Shown: piece after piece, positions 1 through 11,000 of the stretch
Position numbering within the stretch: the stretch's first letter is position 1
Layout of the letters: every line of letters starts with the position of its first letter
Source: Macrocystis pyrifera
Taxonomy: Eukaryota; Sar; Phaeophyceae; Laminariales; Laminariaceae
Direction of reading: 5' to 3'
DNA: 64,000 bases
NCBI GenBank assembly: GCA_031763025.1
Contig: JASSKH010000007.1
Coordinates: 6,835,930 to 6,899,929 of the forward strand
Notes under the pieces: model-generated
Told to the model about the DNA's origin: nothing
What the model saw: only the letters and a program-made list of their open reading frames with translations
The model's database searches: none
Made by a program: the position numbers and the translations under genes

Positions 1-246
1 GCTGTAAAACACGCCTCTCACTGCGCGAGCTAGACCGCCAGGGTACCGTTTTTTTTTTGTTTTTTTTTTTTTTCGGCGGTTACCACAGCTGGCGGTCAAA
101 TTAGATCATTTTTGTGCGGGGAGAACCTTCACTCCGCACAAGGGGGATGATCGTATCACGTACCAGGTAGTGTGTATATGGTGAGGCACCCACGAGGCAG
201 TTACATAGTAACCCCATTGCTGTATCTGGAAGTGGCCACACCAGAA

Positions 247-500
247 ATTGAATCAATTCATTGATGCTGTCATCCATTTGCAAGAAAATCCGCCTCTAAA
301 GCGGTTCTTAGTAGGATGCAGCTCACCCTTCATGCGACTCGCCCAACACCTCACGGCGCTTCGCGCTTGGTGCAAGCAAGCAATGTCTGCCTGGTCGGCG
401 AAAACCCGACGTGCTCCGTCCCGGCATTGTAGGGCTGCGAGGGTCCATGGTCATATGACTACGGCCATGCACGATAATGAGTACACCCCCCACCCCCGTG
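247..500 (+). mobile_element. SINE-C copy C1
   Basis: Short dispersed family defined here by 11 copies. This is one of the longest: it begins in common with the copy at 4100, passes GATGCAGCTCACCC, GCTTGGTGCAAGCA, CTCCGTCCCGGCATTGTAGG and GGTCATA, and ends GAGTACACCCCCC. Every copy has this C-rich tail instead of poly-A. No tRNA-like A and B boxes are obvious. Confidence 0.8.
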
Positions 501-570
501 TACCCATTGAACTATATGTGTATATGTGTATATGTGTGGCAGCCAGCCTTTTTTCTCTGTCGTAACGATG

Positions 571-800
571 TGCAGCTAGCTCACCCTTTTATGCGGCTCT
601 ATCGCAGAAACGCCTAACGGCGCTCCGCCAGCCTTGATGATGAATACAACAAGCGAATGAATGTCTAGTCTGTTTGCCTGGTGGTCGATGAAAACGCAAC
701 GAACTCCGTCCCGGCATTGTAGGCATGCGAGAGTGCACATAAGGATAGCGCCGCTACGTGTGGCCATGCACGATAATAAGTATACCCACCCCCTTCCCCC
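571..800 (+). mobile_element. SINE-C copy C2, diverged
   Basis: Same order of blocks as C1 (CAGCTAGCTCACCC, CTCCGTCCCGGCATTGTAGG, CCATGCACGATAATAAGTA, C-rich tail) with an extra ~40 bases in the middle. It lies directly behind C1 in the same orientation. Confidence 0.7.
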
Positions 801-835
801 CGCGCGTTAGACATGCACCATAGTCACTGGGCTAC

Positions 836-940
836 TACAGGGGACCATAGTAAATAGGACCTACGGTACACACAAAAACCGATATAGTTACCTATTCTTA
901 CTAACAATATTTGGTCCCGTTAACTATGGACCCCCGCAAT
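836..940 (-). mobile_element. TA-MITE 1 (hybrid ends)
   Basis: Member of the 36-copy family with ends like TTACGGGGGACCATAG and a ~105 bp body holding AAACCTATATATTTACC (reverse) or its complement. The left end is of the TAAATAGG type and the right of the GTTAACTATGG type. Confidence 0.85.
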
Positions 941-1053
941 AGGTATATATACATAAATAACGTTTAGTTTTTTGTTTCCCCTGCAGTAGTTTTTTTCATA
1001 CTCTTTCGGGGGGATGTTAAAGTTCGTGAGTGATCAACGTCTACTGTACCGAT

Positions 1054-1190
1054 ATATCATGTACAGATAGATCATCTACAGATATATCATGTACAGATAG
1101 ATCATATACAGATAGATCATCTACAGATAGATCATCTACAGATAGATCATCTACAGATAGAACATCTACAAATAGATCATTTAAAATACT
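1054..1190. repeat. 15-bp GATAGATCATCTACA minisatellite
   Basis: About nine units of GATAGATCATCTACA/GTACA. The same motif reversed (TGTAGATGATCTATC) forms arrays at 4910-5345 and 13700-13965, so one family seeds three loci. Confidence 0.85.
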
Positions 1191-1794
1191 AACCTACCGT
1201 GTGATGAGGTGCGGCGCAGGGGACCTGTATACAGCACGCATACATATCCAACCCAGGAAACATGTCCTGGACCATGCAAGCTCCCACCCGGCAACATGAG
1301 CTGCTACTCTAGATCATGCTAAATCGGGGGTATATGATCTATCTGCCTTGAAAATATCTAGATCATGAACTGTCTATCTGCCTGTCTGTCTGTCGGTTTG
1401 TGGGAATATCTTACCTGTCCGAGCTGCGAAGCGTGGCCACTGCTCGTCGATGATCATCGAATGTTGCAAAGAAACAAACTCACTGCTCTCGCGCTTTACC
1501 GCGAGGAGAGAAAAAGGCACATGAAAGCACATCCACTTGTTTGTTCGTTCGTTCGTTTGTTTGTTTTCGTTTTTTTGGTGAACCATGCATGCACGCATAT
1601 ATATATATATATACATATATATGCCCAGGTTGGTGATCCCATCTACGGCTCCTTGTTGCAGCAAGATGCTGGACCCTACGTGCGTGATGCTGAAGGGAAG
1701 GGGACACCTGTACGATGCCTACCTGGCCTGCGTCAGTTGCTGAACTTGAGACAGAGGGCGAAAAACGGCACCTACCACCTGGCCTTCGTCGGCT

Positions 1795-1975
1795 TGTGAA
1801 CAGAGACAGACAGAGGACAGACAGAGGACAGACAGAGGACAGACAGAGGACAGAGGACAGAGGACAGACAGACAGACAGAGGAAAGACAGGGAGAGGACA
1901 GGGAGAGGACAGAGGACAGACAGACAGAGGACAGACAGACAGAGGACAGACAGAGGAAATACAGAGAGAGGAGGA
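1795..1975. repeat. GACAGAG-type tandem repeat
   Basis: GACAGACAGAGGACAGACAG-type units; GA-rich runs continue at 2108-2155. Confidence 0.85.
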
Positions 1976-2282
1976 CAAAAGCACCGCAACAACGAAAAAA
2001 CCACAAAAAAAAAAAAGAACGGCGTTCGGAAGGCCTCCTTCTTATTTTCTGGTACTGCGGGAGCTCTATTTGTTCTCGCTCTGTGCAGCGGCTCAAAAAA
2101 CGCCCTCGAGAGAGAGATAGAGACAGAGAGAGACAGAGAGAGACAGAGAGAGAGATAAGGTAAAGAGATGTAGCGAGGCGAAGACCCGTATCGAGGAAGC
2201 GACGACTGCGAAACCCGTTGTCTATCGTAACCGCTGTTGTCACGTCGGCGGTGCCTATGATAGATGCGCAATCTGTGTGTGT

Positions 2283-2340
<58 letters not shown>

Positions 2341-2348
2341 CGGGGGGG
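2283..2348. repeat. 58-base poly-G tract
   Basis: Unbroken G from 2283 to 2340, then C and seven G. The longest homopolymer in the window; its true length is probably uncertain. Confidence 0.9.
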
Positions 2349-2521
2349 AGGGGCGGACGATACTGTAGCAGAAAAACACGAAGAAAAAACGAAAAGTCTT
2401 GGTTTTTATCAGCACGACACACAACGAAGAAGTTATTGTACATCCTCCTCGTCTCGCCGGTCTTCTGGCGCACCAGGTATATGGTCGCCGCAGGTCTTGG
2501 GCTTCTACAGTGGTAGTGGTA

Positions 2522-2620
2522 TTACGGGGGTCCACAGTTAACGGGACCAACTTTTGTTGGTAAAAATAGGCAAATATATAGGTTTTTATGTGCACCATAG
2601 GTCCTGTTAACTATTGGACT
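2522..2620 (+). mobile_element. TA-MITE 2
   Basis: TTACGGGGGTCCACAGTTAA left end; right end eroded after GTCCTGTTAACTATTGGAC. Confidence 0.8.
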
Positions 2621-2683
2621 TAGTCGGTAATTGTAGATCCAACGACGCTGCCGTTTTGGAGAAAAAAAAAAAAAAAACTCCCA

Positions 2684-2789
2684 TTACGGAGGACCCGTAG
2701 TTAACAGGACCAAATATTGTTAGTAAAAATTGGTGAATATATAGGTTTTTGTGTGTACCGTAGGTCCTATTAACTATGGACCACCGTAA
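2684..2789 (+). mobile_element. TA-MITE 3
   Basis: GTTAACAGG-type left end, ATTAACTATGGACCACCGTA right end; follows an A-run of 18 by 18 bases. Confidence 0.85.
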
Positions 2790-2960
2790 TAAGAGTTACC
2801 CTCGGTTGTTGTCGTAGATTGGAGGTTGTGTATGTAATGTCCGACATCGAGGATAAGATTACCGATTTTTTCAAAGCATATTTTCCGTCTCCCAGGTGTA
2901 TGAAAGGGAAGAAGCTGCTGCTGTGGCGTGGGTGTTCGTAACCGTTGTCGCCATCAACTA

Positions 2961-3072
2961 TTACGGGGGGCCATAGTAAAATAGGACCAACTATTGTTGG
3001 TAAAAATAGGGAAAAATATAGATTTTTGTGTGTACCGTACTGTAGGTCCTATTTACTATGGTCCCCCCGTGA
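2961..3072 (+). mobile_element. TA-MITE 4, with CTGTA insertion
   Basis: AGTAAAATAGG left and CTATTTACTATGGTCC right ends, flanked by TA. ACCGTACTGTAGGTCC at 3034 carries five bases more than ACCGTAGGTCC in other copies. Confidence 0.9.
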
Positions 3073-3157
3073 TAGCTGTGTGGTGCGCTGGTTGAAGACT
3101 TGTATAAATACCTCGTATATACACTTTGTACGCCTCTCTGTACCAAAACGTAAGAAT

Positions 3158-3535
3158 GTTGAGTGTGGTGAGGCAGTATGGACCTAGGGACCGACTACTG
3201 CTGGAAGGGTGGTGCCTTTTGGCTCTGCTCTGGTCACTCACACGAGGTGCTTGACGATGTTGTTACGGGGGACCATAGTTAATAAGACCAAATATTGTTA
3301 GTAAAAATATGTAAATATATGGGTGTTTGTGTGCACCGTAGGTCCTGTTAACTACCCCGCAATAGGAGCTAGAAGCCCTCACAATAGTTGCTGTTTGCCT
3401 CGCCAGATGTCTTCTGGACGAAGGGGCGAGGAGCTCATCAGAAAGGCAGGCTAAGGCCTGCCAGGTATGAAGGGACGATTGCTACAAAACATAATGCCGC
3501 AATAGGGGAGAGGGGATGCCATAACGAGAACCCAT
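3158..3535 (+). repeat. repeat F copy 1, with TA-MITE 5 inside
   Basis: GAGTGTGGTGAGGCAGTATG, ACCGACTACTGCTGG, GTCACTCACACGAGGTGCTT, CCTCGCCAGATGTCTTCTGG and GGGGAGAGGGGATGCCATAA match 18472-18755. Confidence 0.85.
3263..3361 (+). mobile_element. TA-MITE 5, inside repeat F1
   Basis: Inserted in the first repeat F copy; the second copy (18572-18580, GACGATGTTAGAAG) shows the unoccupied site. The right end has a short deletion. Confidence 0.9.
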
Positions 3536-3827
3536 GGTACATTAACATTTCATGTAAACACCGCTTCTATTTCGGTCCAAAAGTTCCTTCTGTTTTTTTC
3601 ACATGATTACTTCGGAAGATTTTCGATCGGATTTCGTACAGGCGCGCGGACCTCCGTTCTTTGGACTTTCTTCTAAAGGGTCTCCAACGGCGTCATTCAC
3701 CCGGCTCGAAAGTAAGGCATATGCTCTATACTTTTATAGGCTGCTGTGGAAATAGTAATATTGAATACAATTGTCTGCCGACACAGTGACTCGAGCCTGC
3801 CCGTCGTGAAATAAAACGAGTCATTTG

Positions 3828-3940
3828 GAGCCATTTGGAGCCATTTTGAGCCATTTGGAGCCATTTTGAGCCATTCTGAGCCATTTTGAGCCATTTGGAG
3901 CCATTTGGAGCCATTTGGAGCCATTTGAAGCCATTTGGGG
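3828..3940. repeat. 10-bp GAGCCATTTG tandem repeat
   Basis: About eleven units of GAGCCATTTG / GAGCCATTTT. Confidence 0.9.
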
Positions 3941-4048
3941 CTATCTCGAGTCACATAGACCGTTCGAGCCGTGTAGACCATATCCGAAGTGCTTAAAGTA
4001 GATATCATACCTGATAGTATCCGGCGTTTCTTTTTCATGTTTGTCGAG

Positions 4049-4083
<35 letters not shown>

Positions 4084-4099
4084 CTCCCCGATTGATTGA

Positions 4100-4360
4100 A
4101 GGTGTCATTCATATGCAAGTCCGCCCAACAAGCGGTTCTTAGCAGGATGCAGCTCACCCTTCACGCGACTCGCCCAACGCCTCACGTTTCGCTTCGCGCT
4201 TGGTGCAAGCAAGCAATACCTGCCTGGTCGGTAAAAAAAACTCGACGTGCTCCTCCGTCCCGGCATTGTAAGGATGCGAAGGTCTATGGTCATACGACTA
4301 CGGCCATGCGTGGCATGAGTACCCCCCCCCCCCCCCCCCCGCCCCGCCCCCCCCCCCCGA
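4100..4360 (+). mobile_element. SINE-C copy C3 with long C tail
   Basis: Near full-length copy alignable to C1 from GTCATTCATATGCAAG onward. The tail from 4321 is almost pure C for about 37 bases, and a second C tract (4052-4082) lies just upstream. Confidence 0.8.
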
Positions 4361-4687
4361 GTTACTGCCGAGTTTGTTGCGGTTTACTCGAAAATTTTCG
4401 AGGGGTAACGACGGAACTCCATCGTCAGCCGCCAAAAAGTCAAAATGATAAAAGAGCGGCGGCGCATGAGATGATACACATTATAGGGAGACAGCTGGGG
4501 AGAAATAAGCTTGTTTTCTTTTCCTGTGATATTCGGCACCCCGTTCTTGGCTGCCTTCGTTTAGCACCGCGGTTCCAGATAGCATCGCAATCGCACGCGT
4601 AAGTTTGCGGCCTTGTCGAGGACATCGATCTCTCTACCCTACTGCAGTTTTTTTGTTGTTGTCTTCGGCGGTGCTTCGAAGATTTTT

Positions 4688-4752
4688 TCTCTCTCTCTTT
4701 CTCTTTCTCTTTCTCTTTCTCTTTCTCTTTCTCTCTCTCTCCCTCTCCCTCT
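4688..4752. repeat. CTCTTT microsatellite
   Basis: Pyrimidine tract TCTCTTTCTCTTTCTC. Confidence 0.9.
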
Positions 4753-4909
4753 GCGCTTTGTTAAAATACCGGAGGGGAGAGCCCTGAAGCAATAATAAGC
4801 AGAATAGGAGGGGGAGGAGGAGGTCAGCAACACATTCCGCATCATGCTGGACAGGGTAATCTATTCCCAGTTCGAGACCTACGTTTTTTAAGGAATATAT
4901 AGCCTGTCT

Positions 4910-5345
4910 GATCTGTATGATTTGTATGATCTAGCTCACGCTGCAGGGTGGGAGCCGTGAAATCTGCTCATGATCTACTGCTGTAGCGCACACCATGTGT
5001 GTACTGGGTTGGATCTGTACTGTACAGATCCTGTATAACATATATCTCATGACCGCAGGTTAGGGTTTAGATGACCTAGATGATCTATCCGTAGATTATA
5101 TATATATTATCTACATGATCTATCTGTAGATGATCTAGATGATGTATATGATCTATCTGTAGATGATCTAGATGATGTAGATGATCCATCTGTAGATGAT
5201 CTAGATGATCTAGATGATATATCTGTAGATGATCTGTATGATCTAGATGGTCTATCTGTAGATGATATGAATGATCTATCTGTAGATGATCTATCTCAAG
5301 ATGATCTAGCTGATCTATCTGTATATGATCCAGATTATCCAGCTG
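4910..5345. repeat. GATC-rich TAGATGATCTATCTG minisatellite
   Basis: Degenerate units of TAGATGATCTATCTG over 430 bases; each contains one or more GATC. Confidence 0.85.
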
Positions 5346-5435
5346 TCCGACGTGTGAAACATTTCCAGCGGAAGATCAAGCTCACAGTTGTTAGATTGCA
5401 GCAGTATCACCGGGGAAATCATAAATAAGGGTGTG

Positions 5436-5640
5436 GGTGGATGGGTGGGTGGGTGGGTGGGTGGGGGGAGGTGCACTCGATATCATGCATGGCCGCAGTC
5501 GTCTGACCATAGACCCTCGCATCCCTACAATGCCGGGACGGAGCACGTCGGCTTTTCACAGACCAGGCAGATATTGCTTGCACCAAGCGTGATGTGCCGT
5601 GAGGTGTTGGGCGAGTCGCATGAAGGGCGGGGTAAAACGA
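5436..5640 (-). mobile_element. SINE-C copy C4
   Basis: Reverse-strand copy: a GGGT/GGTG repeat at the tail end, then the complement of the TCCCGGCATTGTAGG block and of GCTTGGTGCAAGC, ending near the complement of the GCGACTCGCCCAAC block. Confidence 0.8.
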
Positions 5641-6104
5641 TAGTGCAATGTGCTCGGTGGCACATAGTATCACTTCTGAGCCGTTTTTGCGGCAGCTCCA
5701 TGACGTGTAGAGCCGCTCTTGTGACAACTCTTCGATAACATCGTCGAAACGAACCTGCCTAGTTGGCTCGATTCAAGCACAGCATCATTTTTAGTGAGAG
5801 GACGAAAAGGCTGTCATTGCTCTTTCGCGTGTTTTTTCTACGTACTTACCGTATTCTCCAACATAATATAGTGCCCAGGTTTTTTTATGCACCACGAAGC
5901 ACGGGCCTCCGCAGGGACTCGGCTTGAGACCTATTAATGCACCAAAAAAACGTACCAGGTACTGTAAATATCTGGTGCATCGGAAGCAGGCACAGCGGGG
6001 GGTTAGACTTTTATGCGTAGGGTTCTTCGTTTTTTTTTTCGTGGTTTTCTTCTTTCGGAGTGATCGTGAGTGATCCATATTTTTCGGATGGCAAGAATAA
6101 GGTT

Positions 6105-6780
6105 AAGGTCTAAGTCCGTTGGGCTACTGTGGTAAAAAGGTGAACCGATCGCCGACCCACAACCTAAGCTTTGCAACACCCTCTCCCCCCCTTCGGGACA
6201 GCGGGGTCCTTGGGCTTCGTGTGGGGCCGCGTACGTGCGCAGTCCGCAGTTCTTCACAACCTCTGAGGAGCCACAGGAAGAGTTTTTAATCAACATTCTT
6301 GACGTGAGCAAATTTGCTTTTTTCTTGAAAAGCGTTTTCATGGTGGACGTGAGATACGAAGTCACGACCAAACGACCCCATGTCCGTCCCCGGTGGCTTG
6401 GTAGGTGGTCCGCGAGCCTATCGAGATCAATTTCGTGAGTTCGAGTCTCACCGAGTGCATGCTCATCATAGGGACTTTTTCTTGCATAAAATTGATTAGC
6501 GGAAAGCGCGAGAGCGTGAGTTAGCTGTACATTGGATGAAAATCGACGAGCAGTGGGAATGCTGAACCCTATGCGCGATAAAAAATAAAGGCAAGTACCG
6601 GGGGGGAGAAGGGACGACACCTGTGACCACGGCTTGTCCAGAAGATCGTCGAGGGTAAAACCTCCTACGAGTGGGCTGGAAAGTAAAAGTGATGATTAAA
6701 AAAAAAAAAAAAAAAAAAAAAAAATGTCCTGCCGATAGACGCCGCATGTTGAGGTCTAAGGCCGTCGGGCTACTGTACTG
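6105..6780 (-). mobile_element. SINE-B copy B1, split by SINE-A
   Basis: tRNA-like family; in the sense direction the head is TAGCCCAACGGAC...GAGTTCGAATCTCACG and ends TCCACCATGAAAACGC. Copy occupies 6105-6385 and 6724-6780 around A1. TACTGTACTGG at 6771 carries an extra CTGTA relative to the copy at 7408. Confidence 0.85.
6386..6723 (+). mobile_element. SINE-A copy A1 (tRNA-headed, poly-A), inside SINE-B
   Basis: Head has pol III boxes: TGGCTTGGTAGGTGG (A-box-like) and GAGTTCGAGTCTCAC (B-box-like). The body runs through GATTAGCGGAAAGCGCGAG and CAGTGGGAATGCTGAACCCT to AAAGTGATGATT, then a poly-A of about 27. ATGTCC flanks both ends (6380-6385 and 6724-6729), a target-site duplication inside a SINE-B copy. 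Confidence 0.92.
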
Positions 6781-6821
6781 GTAATTTTTTTCATCACGGT
6801 AGCCGGACGGACCAAGTTTTT

Positions 6822-7105
6822 ACCGGTAGGTAGCCCAACGGATGAAGACCTGTCAACAAATGGCGTCCATCGGCGAGACATGGTTCGTTGGTCGGTCGTG
6901 ACTTCGAATCTCACGTCCACCATGAAAACGCTTTTGAGAGAAACAAGGCGACTTTTCTCTCACGGTTAAGAATCTTGATGAAACACTCTTCCTGGTTCCC
7001 CAGAGACTTGTTAAGAACTGCGGACTAGGCGCACACTGCCCCACACGAAGACCAAGCACCCCGCTGTTTCGGACGGGGGGGGGGGGAGAGTGCTGCAAGG
7101 GTAGG
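6822..7105 (+). mobile_element. SINE-B copy B2
   Basis: Head GGTAGCCCAACGGATGAAG at 6830, CACGTCCACCATGAAAACGC at 6910, tail with GGACTAGGCGCACACTGCCC and a G-rich end (7075-7090). Confidence 0.85.
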
Positions 7106-7124
7106 TACGGCCAGGTACGGCCCC

Positions 7125-7422
7125 ATGCGAAGACAACACCCTTCCCCTCTTCAGAACAGCGGGGTCCTTGGTCTTCGTGCGGGGCAGTGTGCGCCTACCG
7201 TACGTGCCTATCCGCAGGGGTGTTCACAATTGTCTGAGGGCCCACAGGAAGAGTGTTTTTTTGTATCAGATTCTTGACATCATGATGAAATTAGCTTTTC
7301 TCTAAAAAAGCGTTTTCATGGTGGACGTGAGATTCGAACTCACGACCAACCAACGGAACAATGTCCCGCCGATGGACGCCATTTGTTGAGGCCTTTATCC
7401 GTTGGGCTACTGGTAAAACGTT
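7125..7422 (-). mobile_element. SINE-B copy B3
   Basis: Reverse copy, tail-to-tail with B2 and head-to-head with B4. The head reads GGTGGACGTGAGATTCGAAC on the plus strand at 7320. Confidence 0.85.
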
Positions 7423-7423
7423 T

Positions 7424-7770
7424 ACCAGTAGCCGGACGGACTAGGCTTTTTACCGGTAGGTAGCCCAACGGATAAAGGCGTTAAAAACGGCGTCCATCGG
7501 CAGGAAATGGGTCGTTGGTGGTGAGTTCGAACCTCACGTCCACCATGAAAACCCTTTTTAGAGAAAGGCGAAATTTCCTCATGATGTCAAGAATCTGATG
7601 AAGCACTCTTTCTGATTCCCCAGAGATTGTTAAGAACTGCGGACTAGGCACGTAGGGCTCCATGCGAAGACCAAGGACTGAAGGGAGGGGGGGAGGGTGT
7701 TGTAAGCCTTAAGCTGTGGGTAGGCGATCGGTTAACCTTTTTACCAGTAGCCCGACGGACTGAGACCTTG
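7424..7770 (+). mobile_element. SINE-B copy B4
   Basis: Head at 7460, TGAGTTCGAACCTCACGTCC at 7520, tail to TAGCCCGACGGACTGAG at 7755, so a second head-like segment ends the unit. Confidence 0.85.
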
Positions 7771-7798
7771 ATAATAACAACAAGAGAATATGCTGCTA

Positions 7799-7904
7799 TT
7801 ACGGGGGTCCGTAGTTAACAGGACCTATGGCGTACATAAAAACCTATATATTTGCCTATTTTTACCAACAAAATTTGGTCTCGTTAACTATGGACCCCCG
7901 AAAT
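7799..7904 (-). mobile_element. TA-MITE 6
   Basis: GTAGTTAACAGGACC / CGTTAACTATGGACCC ends, reverse body, TA on the left flank. Confidence 0.88.
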
Positions 7905-7962
7905 AATGTTAGCAGACAGACGTAACACCGTAACCAGTGCGCTTTTGTTAGATGCACAATGG

Positions 7963-8282
7963 CCGGCGTCCCCGGTGGATTTGGTAGGTGGTCCGCGTGC
8001 CTATCAAGATCAATTTCGTGGGTTCAAGTCTCACCGAGTGCGTGCTCGTAGGGATTTTTTTTCGCATAAAAAAATTGATTAGCGGAAAGCGCGAGAGCGT
8101 GAGTTAGCTACATTCGATGAAAATCGACGAGCAGTGGGAATGCTGAACCCTACGGTATGCACGATTAAAACGAAAGGCCCGTACCGGGGGGGAGAAGGGA
8201 CGAACCTGTGACCACGGAATGTCCAGAAGATAGCTGAGGGTAAAAAAGTTAGGCTGGAAAGTAAAAGTGATGATTAAAAGAA
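7963..8282 (+). mobile_element. SINE-A copy A2
   Basis: CCGGCGTCCCCGGTGG head, B-box variant GGGTTCAAGTC and the same body as A1. At 8151 it has CCTACGGTATGC where A1 has CCTATGC (TA-CGG-TA insertion). The tail grades into a TAA microsatellite. Confidence 0.9.
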
Positions 8283-8362
8283 TAAATCAAAAAAATAAAA
8301 AATAATAAAATAATAATAATAAATAATAATAATAAATAATAATAAAAATAATAATAATAATA

Positions 8363-8411
<49 letters not shown>

Positions 8412-8490
8412 TAATAATAATAAATAAAAAATAATAAAACAAAATAATAATAGTAACAATAAAAAACAATAATAATAATAAGCCTGGAAA
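8278..8490. repeat. TAA microsatellite at SINE-A tail
   Basis: TAATAATAA with A-rich interruptions, continuous with the tail of SINE-A A2, so it likely grew from a poly-A tail. Confidence 0.9.
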
Positions 8491-9016
8491 CGGTTTCTAA
8501 TGCTGATAGGTGTCCTGTACTGCAAAAAAAATATTTTTTTTTCGGAAATCGGCCGCCTGCCTGCGGGTGAACCCGCTGATGATGAAATGATGGTGGCGAT
8601 AAAAAAAGAAAGCCCAGCGAAAAAATTAATGCTGGCTGTTGCATGAAAAATTTATTTGTGTTTGTGTGTGTTTAAAAAAATATATATATGTAATATATAT
8701 AAATATACCTAGTGTATATCAGGTATATATTTTTTACCAATGAATACATCAGCTGCGTACGTACTTGTGTATTGTGATACAGCAGTGCCTGGTACCTGTG
8801 AAATTCGACCGATTGGATAATAAAAGGTGCAAATTCGATGCTATCAATAGTCCACGGGAGGGCAGAAGGGGTTGAGGTTTTCTCGCGAAAAAAAAGAAGG
8901 CAAATAAGGCACGAACCGTAGCGGGGAGGGAGGGAGAGAGGTAGGTAGTGAGGGAGGGGGGGAGGGGGGGGAGAAGAGCCTGCTGTACACGTGATCCCGG
9001 ATCTGAGTTTTGACAA

Positions 9017-9120
9017 TTACGGGGGACCATAGTAAATAGGACCAAATATTGTTAGCAAAATAGGAAAGTATATAGGTTTTTGTGTGTACCGTAGGTCCTA
9101 TTTACTATGGTCCCCCGCAA
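9017..9120 (+). mobile_element. TA-MITE 7
   Basis: AGTAAATAGG-type ends, complete; its 3' part and downstream flank are tandemly duplicated (see 9026-9460). Confidence 0.9.
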
Positions 9121-9460
9121 TAGCTAGCGTATGGAAGAGACGGAAAAAGGAGGGCAAAAATAATAAAACGGGATGGAGAGAAGTAATACAGAGGAAGAAC
9201 GAGGGGGTGGCACGCTACGTTTCGGGACCAAACGTTGCTGACCATAGTAAATAGGACCAAATATTGTTAGCAAAATAGGAAAGTACATAGGTTTTTGTGT
9301 GTACCGTAGGTCCTATTTACTATGGTCCCCCGCAATAGCTAGCGTATGGAAGAGACGGAAAAAGGAGGGCAAAAATAATAAAACGGGATGGAGAGAAGAA
9401 ATACAGAGGAAGAACGAGGGGGTGGCACGCTATCATACGTTTCGGGACCAAACGTTGCTG
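9026..9460. repeat. 215-bp tandem duplication including most of a MITE
   Basis: Units 9026-9240 and 9241-9460 are nearly identical. Differences seen are two substitutions and CGCTACG versus CGCTATCATACG (TCATA insertion at about 9432). The boundary has AC microhomology. Confidence 0.93.
9241..9335 (+). mobile_element. TA-MITE 8, truncated duplicate of 7
   Basis: Lacks the first nine bases of the left end because it arose by local duplication, not by insertion. Confidence 0.9.
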
Positions 9461-9814
9461 ACTGATCGATGGAACTAAATACGGTAGACGAGAGAGGGGA
9501 TAAGGGATTCGTCGACGTCGATCGGACAACTCGGACACAAAGAACAAGTTTGATGTCATCGTTTTAGTGTCAGATCGCTATTATTTGCTTGAGGTTGAAG
9601 CTTCAATTTCTTTTCTTTTCTCACCACTGACTGTCCTGCTTTCCACCCGTGAATTGCACCGTCTTGCGTTGTCGCGTCAGAGGTTTTGGAGGTTTCTCTC
9701 TTTCTCTCTCCGCCGGTATTCTCGCCCCACCCGTGGGCCCCGTACGCACTGAATCGTGCGCACATTCGCGATACTTTTTGGTCTCGAAGCTTCGTGCCTG
9801 ACTGGGGCGGGGAC

Positions 9815-10055
9815 GGGGGGGGGATCGGGCGAGGGGAGGTATACTCGATATCATGCGTGGCCGCAGTCGTATGACCATATCATTGACAGACCCACCCTCG
9901 CATCCCCTACGAGTACGATGCCGGGACGGAGCACGTCGGGTTTTCACCGACCAGGCAGACCTTGATTATTTGCACCACTCGTGAGGCACCGTGAGGCGTT
10001 CGGCCAGTGGGATGAAGGGGCTCGGAGGGTGAGCTGCACCCCCTGCAGCTGCTGC
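9815..10055 (-). mobile_element. SINE-C copy C5 with small insertions
   Basis: Reverse-strand copy. Compared with C4 it has CTACGAGTACGATG where C4 has CTACAATG (about 9908), a TA-CGAG-TA insertion, and an extra ~10 bases near 9886. Its 5' end reaches GGTGAGCTGCA at 10025-10035. Confidence 0.8.
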
Positions 10056-10329
10056 AAGAACTCAAAACCGAGGAGCTGTCCGTGCCCAATATCTTTGGAA
10101 TCCCTTTTTTCTTGTATATATATATCTAGCCCTCCCTCGTACATTAAATCCAGGGACATGGCGTGTACAGCAGTATAGCTCTTCCCTCCTCAGTTGCAAT
10201 GGTTGGTCCGTGGCATTGGTTGACGAGGTCCGCCTGTGAAAAATAGTGGGCTGTGTATACCATCATCAAGTGAAACCCGTGAAGTCTAGGACAGCTCTTA
10301 CGTAAGAGTACTTCGCAATTTAAAATCCA

Positions 10330-10585
10330 CCCCTCTATAGTGCGGTAGCATGCTTCTACAGTGCGGTATACTGTGCGGTACTATGCTTCTGGCAATCCGG
10401 TAAATAGTGCGGTAACATGCTTCTGCAGTGCCGTAGATAGTGCGGTAGAAGACCTGTACAGTGCGGTATATAGTGCGGTAGCATGCCTCTAGAGTGCGGT
10501 ATATAGTGGGGTGGCATGCCTCTACAGTGCGGTGTATAGCGCGGTGACATGCCTCTACAGTGCGGTATATAGTGCGGTAGACGGG
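10330..10585. repeat. GTGCGGTA / CATGCCTCTACA tandem array
   Basis: Six to seven units of 36-40 bases built from GTGCGGTATATAGTGCGGTA and GCATGCCTCTACA. Confidence 0.85.
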
Positions 10586-10689
10586 GCTCCTCATTCGGAA
10601 CTACTCGATCAGTATCCTTTGGGATTTTTCCCATTTTTGTGTGTTTAGTGTTTTCTTTCTTTATTTTATTCGCGAAGCCCCATTTCATA

Positions 10690-11000
10690 TCCCGATCAAT
10701 GCACTCATTTGTTCGTTTATAACGGTTAAACCACTGAGCGAGCTACTCAGTGGACACATCAGAGAGTCGAAAATGGAGTGAACTACCTGTGAGTAAAAGA
10801 AAGAACGAACGACTAGGGAGGGGGACCATATATGATGTGAAGGAGAAACCAGGCGATGATTAGGGGGCTGATCAACCCCAGAGGATGTTTTCGGCGGGAG
10901 GCCGTATCGAGCCCGAAGGTACTTCTTTTGTTCGTTTACATACAGTTAGTAGGTTATAAACCTGACTGAGTAGCTCAGTGATTTAACCTTTACAAATGAA
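10690..11000. other. intergenic, two short hairpins
   Basis: CCACTGAGCGAGCTACTCAGTGG (10730; written as arms CCACTGAG / CTCAGTGG) and ACTGAGTAGCTCAGT (10966) form hairpins, each following TTGTTCGTTTA. No gene seen. Confidence 0.5.

Noticed and set aside
1480-2598. 372-codon minus-strand open frame
   Set aside because: It runs through GA repeats, a 58-base homopolymer and part of a MITE; Leu/Ser/Pro low complexity with no domain.
5080-5340. Telomeric or centromeric satellite
   Set aside because: TAGATGATCTATCTG units are short, degenerate and interstitial at three loci; no telomere-type TTAGGG-like repeat.
6822-7540. Genuine tRNA genes
   Set aside because: Box A and B motifs are present, but acceptor stems do not pair and the segments recur with long shared bodies, so they are SINE heads.
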